From Owenia fusiformis (lineage: Eukaryota; Annelida; Polychaeta; Sabellida; Oweniidae), in NCBI GenBank assembly GCA_903813345.2, contig CAIIXF020000002.1, forward strand, positions 33,558,109 to 33,622,108: DNA of 64,000 nucleotides, given 5' to 3'. Position numbers and translations under genes: made by a program. Below, piece by piece: positions 22,701 to 30,700 of this stretch. The notes under the pieces were generated by a model. The model searched no databases. It saw only the letters and a program-made list of their open reading frames with translations, and was not told where the DNA came from. Every line of letters starts with the position of its first letter. The stretch's first letter is position 1.

Positions 22701-23614
22701 CACAGCTCAGCCTCTTTATTCTAATTAAATTACCTGATGCATGTGCATTTATTCAGTTGTCAAGAGCTATTAATTCTTTATATTTCTTTGTACTATAATT
22801 AGCTATTAGTTTTATTATGCCATTATAATATAATGGATTACGTGAAAATTTTATAAATCTATTACATATGTTTAAAATTTTTACAAATTTCAAAATTTGG
22901 ATTGCTTGGGATTTCTTTGAGCTTTCAATGACCAATTTCACTCAATCTTTAACAATGACAGAAAATAAACTTTCTGACTTTTTTGGAACAAATCATGAAA
23001 GTGACATATATGTTAATGTATTATTCATGACTAACGTTGAGCAATATAGCGTTAATATCTTTGTACTTTGCTTCTGGTAAATGTAAATATTTGGTTGGAT
23101 AAATTCATAACATTTTCCTCAAGCCTTTTCATTTCGAAAATTCAATGAGCATATCAGGAGCAATTTTCCTCAAAGAAGTTTTCATGCTTTGCCAATGTTA
23201 CAAAGCTATTTTATTGACTATTAGAACCATCAAAGAACTATTAGAACCATCAAAAAAGCAGTTTGCAGTACATTCATATAACAGTTATAAATTAAATTAC
23301 ACACTGGTAATTTATCATCTTCCTGGTCATATTTGATCAGGGCTACGGAAGAAATCAATTAATTTGAGATTTTCAAAATGGAACATTTTTTGGCTGTAAA
23401 TATGACCTATGTAGCCAACTATGTCAAGGGACACTTGTTGTTACACTTCGTTAAAAGCAAAGAAAAACAGGTATACCTGAATGAGAGTGAGACCTGAGAA
23501 TACTGCAAGAATGTACCAGCGTCGTTTGTACACTTTAGGAGTAGTAGACATCAGTGTACTTGTCAGCAGCGGTGTTTCTTCATTATTCTGTATGGAGCTA
23601 GTATTTCGTTCCAT
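13562..23614 (-). CDS. SLC49A4: SLC49A4/DIRC2-like lysosomal MFS transporter, 11 exons, last exon missing
   Basis: A major facilitator of the SLC49 family, closest by remembered motifs to DIRC2/SLC49A4, which is reported as a lysosomal membrane transporter with proposed pyridoxine export. The exons join in consistent phases (coding sizes 138, 151, 94, 164, 67, 122, 130, 109, 68, 119 and 183 nt), giving 448 residues plus one base. The human protein has about 478, so roughly 30 C-terminal residues are unaccounted for. Visible features are an N-terminal dileucine signal (EETPLL, residues 12-17), VWNSWGPI at the end of membrane segment 1, NWGPIGF in segment 2, and GQALNALAGP in segment 4. Three sequons (N194, N218, N228) and two cysteines sit in the long loop after segment 5, which is the glycosylated luminal loop in the human protein. 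It is head to head with GM2A. The family is very likely and the subfamily probable. Confidence 0.9.
13870..14390. other. SLC49A4 intron 10, with one dispersed-repeat copy
   Basis: Intronic. Positions 14207-14351 carry a copy of the AAGGCATTAACATGCAAAATG ... GGTGGTGACATA dispersed element. No additional exon is seen. Confidence 0.7.
14207..14351 (+). mobile_element. Dispersed CACCACC/GGTGGTG inverted-repeat element
   Basis: One of about eight copies in the window. Others are near 3601-3690, 16577-16697, 27533-27690, 40375-40470 (reverse), 42800-42930, 53606-53745 and 55238-55340. Typical sequence runs GGCATTAACATGCAAAATGT, CACCACCTGCCATTTGTTAC, runs of CCAAACACCAACTG, then AACAATATGTCACCACTT and GGTGGTGACATAAAA. 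ATGTCACCACC and GGTGGTGACAT are inverted ends. Non-coding. Confidence 0.75.
14391..14509 (-). CDS. SLC49A4: SLC49A4 exon 10
   Basis: Residues 348-387: SLLDYFKHRLKHVTVGIYIG, then ALVSTVWLILICREVLPFSK, membrane segment 9 and the start of the next loop. The acceptor is TTTCTAG and the donor AAAAG/gtaaca, phase 1. Confidence 0.92.
14814..15462. mobile_element. GC-rich PIF/Harbinger-type MITE, 649 bp
   Basis: Perfect terminal inverted repeats of about 21 bp beginning TGGCCTAGTCACATAG, flanked by a TAA direct repeat (14811-14813 and 15463-15465). A 3-bp TAA/TTA target site is the PIF/Harbinger hallmark. The interior is a GC-rich island of repeated CGGCCGATG, ACCGGCCG and GAGCTCGGTG motifs, unlike the AT-rich surroundings. 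There is no transposase. It lies in SLC49A4 intron 9. Confidence 0.85.
15581..15835. repeat. 255-bp foldback repeat in SLC49A4 intron
   Basis: Left arm ATTTTGATT...ACATAGTGTAGATTGAAATG and right arm CATTTCAATCTACATGT...AATCAAAAC are inverted over roughly 90 bp each. The central part has CCCCCACTG...CAGGGGG and AACCCCCA...TGGGGGTT pairs, so nearly the whole element can fold into one hairpin. Confidence 0.8.
15922..15989 (-). CDS. SLC49A4: SLC49A4 exon 9
   Basis: Residues 326-347: EEAGWIGFWAIVGGSVTSLI then VG, membrane segment 8 with the EAGWIGF motif. The acceptor is CCTTCAG and the donor GGAAG/gtagga, phase 2. A 255-bp foldback repeat ends about 86 bp downstream of the donor. Confidence 0.92.
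16145..16270. repeat. Short tandem repeat (CAAATCTCTCTTGCAAG)
   Basis: Six to seven imperfect units of about 18 bp (TTGCAAGCAAATCTTCC type) in SLC49A4 intron 8. Minus-strand open frames with a repeating ERFVCK/RDLFA pattern come from the repeat and are not genes. Confidence 0.85.
16328..16436 (-). CDS. SLC49A4: SLC49A4 exon 8
   Basis: Residues 289-325: KNKKFWLIALPYGLPMGFYG, then VWSNFIDAILEPLNIQQ, membrane segment 7. The acceptor is ATTGCAG and the donor CAGCAG/gtaagg, phase 0. Confidence 0.93.
16577..16697 (+). mobile_element. Dispersed CACCACC/GGTGGTG element, another copy
   Basis: Same family as 14207-14351, with ACATGCAAAATGTCACCACC at the left and TTGTGGTGGTGACATAAAAA at the right. Intronic in SLC49A4. 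Confidence 0.75.
16777..17200. mobile_element. 424-bp MITE with 9-bp target-site duplication, copy 1
   Basis: The element starts CGAACTCC and ends GGGAGTTCG. It is flanked by a perfect 9-bp direct repeat CCATAAAGT (16768-16776 and 17201-17209). GAACTCC-TGCAGTG and GCGGCGGGCAG motifs occur near both ends in inverted orientation. A second copy in opposite orientation is at 25047-25468. The 9-bp site suggests a Mutator-like element. No transposase. Confidence 0.9.
17344..17473 (-). CDS. SLC49A4: SLC49A4 exon 7
   Basis: Residues 246-288: EWCYSGVLLLLALLYFPKQP, then PTPPSIAAGTQRTNFTQGLK and AIV. This is membrane segment 6 plus the central cytosolic loop. The acceptor is ATTGCAG and the donor GTCAA/gtatgt, phase 2. 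Confidence 0.92.
18096..18217 (-). CDS. SLC49A4: SLC49A4 exon 6
   Basis: Residues 205-245: GAIYRDPQYDFIDNSTSPVC, then PIVNRTDLTGARKDIQKLMY and I. It holds sequons N218 and N228. The acceptor ATTTTCAG and the first exon bases lie inside the first unit of the 71-bp tandem array at 18200-18905, so copies of this acceptor recur upstream in the intron. The donor is ACATAG/gtaagg. Confidence 0.92.
18200..18905. repeat. 71-bp tandem array seeded on SLC49A4 exon 6 acceptor
   Basis: About ten units, each with TATTGCACTGAAAATATAAT (or TTGTACTG), TGTATGTGATGAGGAAATTA and CACAGAATGTGTGGTCTTAA. The exon-proximal unit contains the real splice acceptor (minus strand ATTTTCAG/TGCAATA). The other nine repeat ATTTTCAG followed by TGCAATACAG or TACAATACAG, so the intron carries a ladder of copied acceptors. 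Confidence 0.92.
18985..19110. mobile_element. Partial poly-G element (GGGCCTG right end)
   Basis: A run of 24 G (18994-19017) is followed by TTCGGACCATATTTGGGCC, CCCCCTTGGC and GGCTATGGGCCTG. This matches the interior and right end of the CAGGCCCGTAGCC family at 54827 and 59512. The left end is missing. The G-run length may be unreliable. Confidence 0.7.
19183..19249 (-). CDS. SLC49A4: SLC49A4 exon 5
   Basis: Residues 183-204: GPLLVRDIAVCNQTSIPKHQ and SL, then two bases. It opens the long luminal loop and carries the first sequon (N194) and a cysteine. The acceptor is TTGCAG and the donor CTTGG/gtaagt. Confidence 0.9.
19688..19851 (-). CDS. SLC49A4: SLC49A4 exon 4
   Basis: Residues 128-182: WLIHVGQALNALAGP, VVVSAVWFP, HEQTRAVAIGTTAGTVGM. 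It covers membrane segments 4 and 5 and the WFP-x-xEQTRA loop typical of SLC49 proteins. The acceptor is TTTTTTAG and the donor TTTTAG/gtatgt, phase 1. A 31-bp minisatellite begins about 38 bp upstream of the acceptor. Confidence 0.94.
19889..20043. repeat. 31-bp minisatellite, five copies, beside an acceptor
   Basis: Five units of GTGGGGCAAGACTCAAAATG plus TTGATTTTTAG. It starts about 38 bp upstream of the exon 4 acceptor of SLC49A4, in the region where a branch point and pyrimidine tract are expected. Confidence 0.9.
20487..20580 (-). CDS. SLC49A4: SLC49A4 exon 3
   Basis: Residues 97-127 plus two bases: GLRWSAVLGSIFVCLGTGIR then CLALDLRPMQP, membrane segment 3. The acceptor is TTGCAG and the donor is CCATG/gtaacc. 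The split tryptophan (TG + G) joins to exon 4. Confidence 0.93.
21607..21757 (-). CDS. SLC49A4: SLC49A4 exon 2
   Basis: Residues 47-96 plus one base: AGVWNSWGPIADTSS then YGWKHSDIALLLNWGPIGFF, with the rest of membrane segments 1 and 2. The acceptor is chosen at TTTAAG before GCAGGT. The alternative AG four bases downstream would break the VWNSWGP frame. The donor is GGCAG/gtgaga, phase 1. Confidence 0.93.
21758..23476. other. SLC49A4 intron 1
   Basis: AT-rich intron with no exon seen. A degenerate poly-G element of the CAGGCCYGTA family lies at 22378-22556 (CAGGCCTGTAACTAG, a G run at 22400-22415, and CTGCCAATGGGCCT). Confidence 0.75.
22378..22556. mobile_element. Degenerate CAGGCC poly-G element
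   Basis: The left end is CAGGCCTGTAACTAGAGGG, then a G run, then TTTTTGGCC, CCCCCTTGGCAAAAT and a right end ATGGGCCTA. It has the same order as the complete copy at 54827-55047, but diverged, with no readable target-site duplication. Confidence 0.65.
23477..23614 (-). CDS. SLC49A4: SLC49A4 exon 1 (start codon)
   Basis: Encodes residues 1-46, beginning MERNTSSIQNNEETPLLTS. The start ATG is at 23614-23612, and the donor follows CATTCAG with gtatac (phase 0). EETPLL fits the [DE]xxxL[LI] lysosomal sorting motif; the human protein also uses an N-terminal dileucine. A second in-frame Met at residue 22 would lose this motif. KRRWYILAVFSGLTLIQ begins membrane segment 1. Confidence 0.92.
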
Positions 23615-24594
23615 TCTTATGTTGAGGTACTAGATCTTTAATCAAAGTCTGAAGTCAGTATTTGAATTAATTACATGTTCTCCAATCATAAAAAAACGTT
23701 AATTGCTATTGATACTTAATACAGTAAAATGTATGTTTATGTTCATATCCTGATTGTAGTATATACATTGTATAAACTTATTCAAGCTTTTCCATCCAGT
23801 AAAATAACGTGTGTATAGATGTGTTTGTGTGTCCCTGATTCAGGTCTGGACAATCCAGTTTAATTGATTACCTTATGATCAGCAATGTTTTTGATTATCT
23901 GTACTATTGGATAGTCAAATATAGATAGCCTATATATGAACACATATCGATTCAACAATAAAGCCTTAGTTGGTGAGATGTTCAATGAAATTGTACGCAT
24001 GTATAATATTCGAGGTATTTGGTCAATAACACACAATAACATTATGTTCTGTTATTCATTCTTTTAAAATTGTTCATGAACTTTTGAATATAAGAACTAT
24101 TTTTATTTTCCTGTAGGCTTTGAATAGTGTGAGTCATGATCAGGTCATCAGCTGATTACCTAATTCTTTTGTTTCGAAAAATAAATCCCCAAATTTTAGA
24201 TAGAAATTCCAAGTCCTTCATTCCTACAATCTATTACTAAAAAAGAATAAAAATTAGTTAGTTATTATACTCACATAATATTTCTATCGTCTAACATGTT
24301 ATTATGCCTCTAAATCTTCGATAAATAACCTAGAATTCACAAAACAACGGAGCAAGATATTTATTATGAATTTTGAGGACACGTCCTTGACCTTATATTA
24401 CACATTCCAAATATTTTAACAGAACATCCGCTCGATTCATACTTAGTTATACATTAGCGAATACATATGTAATCAAAAGTTAATGATTGACAAAACAAAT
24501 AAGATTATTAATGATTAATATGACATTGCGATCATAGATTTATATAAACAGATCGCATCACCAAATAGCATTTTGGACTGTGTACAAGAAGGAA
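23615..24594. promoter_or_regulatory. Divergent intergenic region between SLC49A4 and GM2A
   Basis: 980 bp separate the two start codons, transcribed away from each other, so both promoters must lie here unless further upstream exons exist. The GM2A side has a TATA box; the SLC49A4 side shows none I recognise. An E-box CAGCTG sits at about 24149-24154. I looked for GTCACGTGAC-type lysosomal (CLEAR) elements and found none. Confidence 0.6.
24541..24575 (+). promoter_or_regulatory. TATA-box core promoter of GM2A
   Basis: TATATAAA at 24541-24548 lies 47 bp before the GM2A start codon. Initiation about 30 bp downstream would fall near 24570-24575, giving a 5' leader of about 20-25 bases if there is no upstream exon. 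Confidence 0.65.
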
Positions 24595-24753
24595 ATGGCC
24601 CGATTCACGTCTTTGGTTCTTCTGGTCGCTTGCGTTGTGTTTGTGAAGGCAAACGTCTTCAGGTTCGATGTAGACGAGGACAGAGAAGATTTCAATAAAC
24701 TGTTACAGATCTTAAGCAAACCTAGAACACTTGACAGATTCGTCAATGACAAG
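24595..24753 (+). CDS. GM2A: GM2A exon 1 (signal peptide)
   Basis: Residues 1-53: MARFTSLVLLVACVVFVKAN, then VFRFDVDEDREDFNKLLQIL and SKPRTLDRFVNDK. The ATG at 24595 has a favourable context (GAAATGG). The donor is GACAAG/gtaaac, phase 0. A hairpin repeat begins 30 bp after the donor. Confidence 0.9.
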
Positions 24754-27700
24754 GTAAACTTGAATAACTTTGAGTTATTAGATCTGGTATTGGTATTGAT
24801 CTGTTGGAAGTAGCGTCGATAGCAGAACCTAGCAGCCATCGACGTGCCTCCATACTTCCGACAACAGATCAATACCAACACTAGTTTGTATGCAAGCTTG
24901 TTATCATTTTCCGCTTACATTAATATGTGTCTTCTGAGACAATTGGTATATCGAATTTATATATACGTAAATGCAGGTCCTTCAGAAAGGATGGGGGAGA
25001 GGTCCCGGGTGTTTCTCCCAAAGGAATTGTATCTCTGGGGAAATAACGAACTCCCGTGCAGTGATATATCACTGAGGCGGGCAGGTATCTTACTGTAAGC
25101 ATGGTAACTTCGAAATAAACAACTGACGTGATTGGTTCTAGTCCCATGCTCAGGTCGCGTGATTGTAAAATTTAGACAATTTCATTGGTTGAATTGCGCG
25201 TATTTACTAATAAACAACACGTGCGGTAAACTATTATCAACACAACTTTAACTCAGAATTCCTTCCGCGGTGATTTCTTCTCATATTTCAAACATTTTGA
25301 GATATTTTGACAAAATAATGTTTGGGGAACATTCATGAATACATATTCTATAAGTTGTGTGAAAATTGACCACATATATGATGAAAAGGGGAACTATTTT
25401 CCCCAAGTTTTGGGGATTTTCTTCATCTGCCCGCCGCAGTGTCTATACCGACACTGCATGGGAGTTCGGGGAAATAACATCAAATTTTGATAATATGAAT
25501 TTCAGTTCAACATCTGTTCTATCGTTTTATTCTCAATCTCGATCATAATCACGAATAAACGGCAGAAGGTCTTTGTGCAATTTGTTCAAACAGGGTGTGT
25601 TCATGTATGTGTAATGGATTTCTTGTGATAGACATTCATGAATAGTTTTGGATTGATTATTTTTGCCAAAACATACATGTATTTACATGAAAACAATTGC
25701 TGTTGTCATAACTACAAATAAAGGTCAGTTGGGATATCCATGAAGCCCAAACAGCCGTTTGTCAGTCTATCCGAGAAATAATTCAAATAAGTTTCAAACT
25801 AAATTAATATTGTAGGTCTTTTAATTTTGATCATTGAAATTTGTTACTCTGTGGCGTTGCTGTTTTCTAGTTACATATCCTTGTCACCAGCAATCAATAC
25901 TGGGTTCAAGTTTCTCAAATGTTGATATCATGTTATTTACTGTAGATTGTCTCTATGTGACGATAATACATGAAATCGTATACAGGTAATGTGAATACCC
26001 TGGAAAACCATACCTCCACCATTGGTTTCCTATATGCTTGTCATGTATCATGGGGGGGGGGGGGGGTTGGGGCTTGGCTGTATGATGCCTCTAAAGCCTA
26101 ATTCCTAAACTTTAATTTTCATGTTTATATATGAATTAGGCCATTCAAGATATCCATACAGTCGTTTATCTGAAATATAGATAGAAGAAAAATCTTTTGA
26201 TAAAGTCCCTGGGAATTTCACCCTTTTAAATATGATATGACATATAGGGTTGAAAAGGACAAATAGCAGGGGTGGATTTGGAAGCTAACAAACAAGGAGG
26301 GCAATTTAAATCAGAAAAAATGGCTGCTTCTGTTGAAACAAAACTATAGGGGCCCTAAACCCAAAATTTGGCCAACATTTTGACAATTTAAGGTCCATTT
26401 TTGATAATTTGGTTTAGAAATAAGTCCCAAAAAGGCAAAGTATTGCCCAAAAAGGCCCACTAACAAAATTTTTTTCTCTTTTTTCTGGCTATTCCTTTGT
26501 TGGATTGAAAAATTGCACCAAGTTTAGTTTAGTTAATAATCAAAAAGAAAACTATACCAGACACAAAGACTGGTTAGATCTTGCCAGAACATAAAATATG
26601 TCAAATCCCCTTATAGATTATTATATAAATCTTGAAGTTAGGATTTAATTTACATTTAAGTCAATAGAACAAGCCACAAGAATTAAAAAACTAAGGATGC
26701 TAGTAAAAGACAGTATGGTCTGATCCAGATCTAAAAGCTAGTTTAAACCAATCAGAAAGGAGGGCGAGTTGTTTGTAGAATGAATCGGGGGATTTTTTTC
26801 ATGAATTTCGCTTATGTTTTTCATCCAAAAAACATCAATACACTTTAAAACATTTTGTTTACTTTAAGATTACACCATGTAATCCAAAAATATATTTCTC
26901 ATTTTCAAAGATAATCCATGGATTAACACCCAGGTATTTTTATTTTTCAATCTTCAGAGGGCTGGGAATCAATGATGCTCAACGCTTTTGAATACGATAA
27001 ATGCTGTTTTAAATAGGTTTTACGTATGCCATTAATTTCTCAAATTATGTAAGCTGAATGCATTCCTTAATCCCTAGAATGCCTATCATAATAACATTCT
27101 TTTGTCTTGGCCACTTAATATGTTTTGTTGCTGTCTGATCATCAAATCAAATTGTTGTTATTTAAAGATGTCAGTCAAATCTGGTGAAACAGCACAACAT
27201 TTACCTAAATAGCACGAGTACATATTATGTAACTCATTCATAATATTTCATGCATCAGGTATTAAGGCTTAGGGGATTAACTTTTACACATAAACTGAAC
27301 TGACAGATGTGCACGCTTACATGTACAACTTCCAGGATTGTAAGAATTCAAAACTTGTTGATAGCCATATTTTCCTGAATGTGACATCGAGATATTATGG
27401 CATTTATGAGTGGTAAAACATGAAAAAAAGCATTTTCATTTAAAATTAGCATATGATTTGAATTGATGCCAAGAAATGTATTAGTTAACTGTATCCGTTT
27501 TACATCCATTGCAGTTGGCTACATTATAAGACAAGGCATTCACATGCAAAATGTCAACACCTGCCATTTGTTACAGACACCAACTGCCAAACACCAACTG
27601 CCAAATGATAAACACCAACCACTGAACACCGTCCACAAAAAAGTTTGAGACCATAACAATATGTCACCACTTGTGGTGGTGACATAAAAATGATCATGGA

Positions 27701-30700
27701 AAATTGTATTTTTTTTAAAAAGTAGGAACTTCTGAGGTTATTAGAAAATTGGAAGACAAGGAAGGATTCTGGGAAGGATATTAGGGTTATAAATTGCAAT
27801 GAAACTAAAACAAAACATTCTTTTTCTCAAATATCACAATGTATATTCAAATCACAAATACGATATCATACAATTACAATAAGGGTCTAGTGCACTTTCC
27901 ATTATGATATCCCCATGAACAAAATGAATCATTTTTAGGTGTAACATAAAGAATTCAATGTCACATAATACTGTGGAAAATATTTGGGCGTTTGGACCCA
28001 CATGGGCTGAGGTTGAGGTCATTTAGTTCAGCAAGGGTGTATTGACTTGCCATTGAATGGGCTCCATTGACTTAACATGTGGATATCATCAATTCCAATA
28101 GAGGCCATTGGTTTCTATTGATTTTCACAAAAATACCTAAAATACACTATGACCTGAATCGATTGCAAATTAAATAATTTCACAGTATGACACAAATGGT
28201 ATATCACATCAGATGTGCAAATATAAAGTTTGCAATCGATTTAGGTCATACTTCAAATTAAAAGATTATACATTTTTTCCATCATTTTTTCCTACAAAAT
28301 GGCTATAGAAAAATGCTTCAAAAGCAACTTTTATACTAATGAAATCCCATACAACTTTCTAAATCCAAAGATTATACTGTTATGTTTCATTAATTAATAA
28401 CATATTTGGATAATATGTTGGGATGTGTAGGATGCAAATGGATTTTGACAGACACAAAAAGACTTCTTGGTTTGGCATCTCTACCCCTGTACACTTTATG
28501 ATTGAATATTGGCCCTAATAAGTGGCCCATTCATCAATACAGTGCTGAATATAGGTCAACAAGATACTAGTGTACATATAAATGTAATAATACCTATAGC
28601 TAGGTCTGAATATTAAACTCCAGCCAAATAGAGCCACCACAATATTTCAACCTTTGTAACCCTTGCAAAAAGATTTTCTTGCAATAAAAATGTAAAAATA
28701 GCTTAGGGTACTTGTAATCCAATTTGATTTTAAGGTAGACATGTCTCGATATTTTTCAATAATTTTCATGATTATAAATACCGATAATCAATGAAAGGGA
28801 CAATATTTTCACATTTGTAATTGTATGTGTATGCATGGTCCATGTGTATGTTACCATAATTCTTTATATCCACTTAAAATGTAAAAAATTTTGCCCAATT
28901 TATAAATATCAGATAATTTATTCATCACCAAAATTAGTAAAAATTATCAACATGCAGAACTACCTTAAAGAGTTTAATCTCTCACTCAGTCACAATCATG
29001 TCAACCAAAACTGTACTCGTGTTACATTATATAGGATTATACAGCTTACCATACTGTGCAATCTATATAGCATCCACACTGACATCTTTACAGAATCATA
29101 TATAATTTTTGAATATAAACTAACTCAACCCAATAAGGCGAGTACTAAAGAATTTACTTACCTGCCATCTAAAAATCTGCTTGGAACTACCATTGGATTA
29201 CCATTGGATTCCTCCAAGAGAATATTCTAGGGCGCATTCAGCTTACATAATTTGAGAAATTAATGGCATACGTAAAACCTATTTAAAACAGCATTTATCA
29301 TATTCAAAAGCGTTGAGCATCAATGATTCCCAGCCCTCTGAAGTTTGAAAAATAAAAATACCTGGGTGTTAATCCATGGATTATCTTTGAAAACGAGAAA
29401 TATATTTTTGGATTACATGGTGTAATCTTAAAGTAAACAAAATGTTTTAAAGTGTATTGATGTTTTTTGGATGAAAAACATAAGCGAAATTCATGAAAAA
29501 AATCCCCCGATTCATTCTACAAACAACTCGCCCTCCTTTCAATCCAGCTTTTTGTGGCTTTTCAAGGCTAGATATTGTCTGCTGTATCTTGAGATGTCAG
29601 ACGTTAATATAACTAATTAATAAAAATAGTATCTTAATGGTGCTCAAGTTAAGATAGTACATTTATCATTGTCTTAAGTACATACCAGTGATCACAAGAT
29701 TCACTTGGAGACAATGGTGTGACAAATTGAAGGCTGCTTGAGAAAATATCAACCTTCACATTCTAGTGTCGGCTACATGTCTGCATAAAGTACATGTCCG
29801 CCATCACATACTCTGCATGCATTCTTCTGATTATGACAATTTTTCTGTTTGATTCAATTCGTTCAATCTTACTAATCTTCAATGGAGCTTTTGCGAATTT
29901 GATTGAAGATTTCATTCATGAGCCTTGCAATTCATATTTATATAAACAGCGAAACCTGTGAAGTGGAACATCTCTAGAAGTGTAAGACCTCTGTTAGAAG
30001 AACACTTTTCAGAGTCCCATGACCAACTGACTTAAAGGACAACTGAAAAAGCTTTTCTCAACTTGCAGCTACAAAAATGTTTCTTCATTGTTAGCCCAAC
30101 ATAGAGTTCTCAAGATGACCATTATAAAAGAAATGTTAAATAATTGTTAATTATGACATAATAAAATTAATTGATCAATCAGATTGGTCTCCACGTGATC
30201 AGTAACGTCATACATAATTTATAGTTTTGGTTAATTGGTTACTTGCTAATCATGATGTCATAGCAACCACAGGATTGTTGTATAAACAAATAACAAAACA
30301 AAAAACGTTGGAATTATGACATCATGATTCAATAGACCAAAATGGCCACATGGAGACCCGTGAAAAGTCACATGGGGGCCAAAAACGTCAATTAACATTT
30401 AAATATTGATTATTAAGCAACAACCATGTGTAGTAAAATGAAACAGTTGCAATGAAAGTGATTAGATAACATGTCCAAATGTATCCATTATTAAATAATG
30501 TTGATTCATTTAGGTTTAAATTACTGTTTCAATTGTCTTTAAATTAAATATACCTGTATATATAAGTAGAACACCTCCCAAGTGAAACACTTTTTAGAAG
30601 TACCAAAGGTGTTCCACTTGGACAGGTTTTACTGGACAATTTATTAGTAGTTTGTGTAATGTTACAATATTCGGACAAAGAATTATTTCTCATTTAATGA

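Larger units (their letters stand above)
26755..29540. mobile_element. 2.8-kb element with 307-bp terminal inverted repeats
   Basis: The left arm 26755-27061 (starting GAAAGGAGGGCGAGTTG) and the right arm 29234-29540 are reverse complements with only about four mismatches that I can see. The 2.17-kb interior has no transposase; its longest frame (28835-29230) is AT-rich and unlike any domain I know. It holds two smaller inverted-repeat elements. No clear target-site duplication is readable. It lies in GM2A intron 1. Confidence 0.85.

Noticed and set aside
28835-29230. 131-codon open frame inside the 2.8-kb inverted-repeat element
   Set aside because: AT-rich, basic/hydrophobic mix without domain, splice structure or transposase motifs; expected by chance in such sequence.
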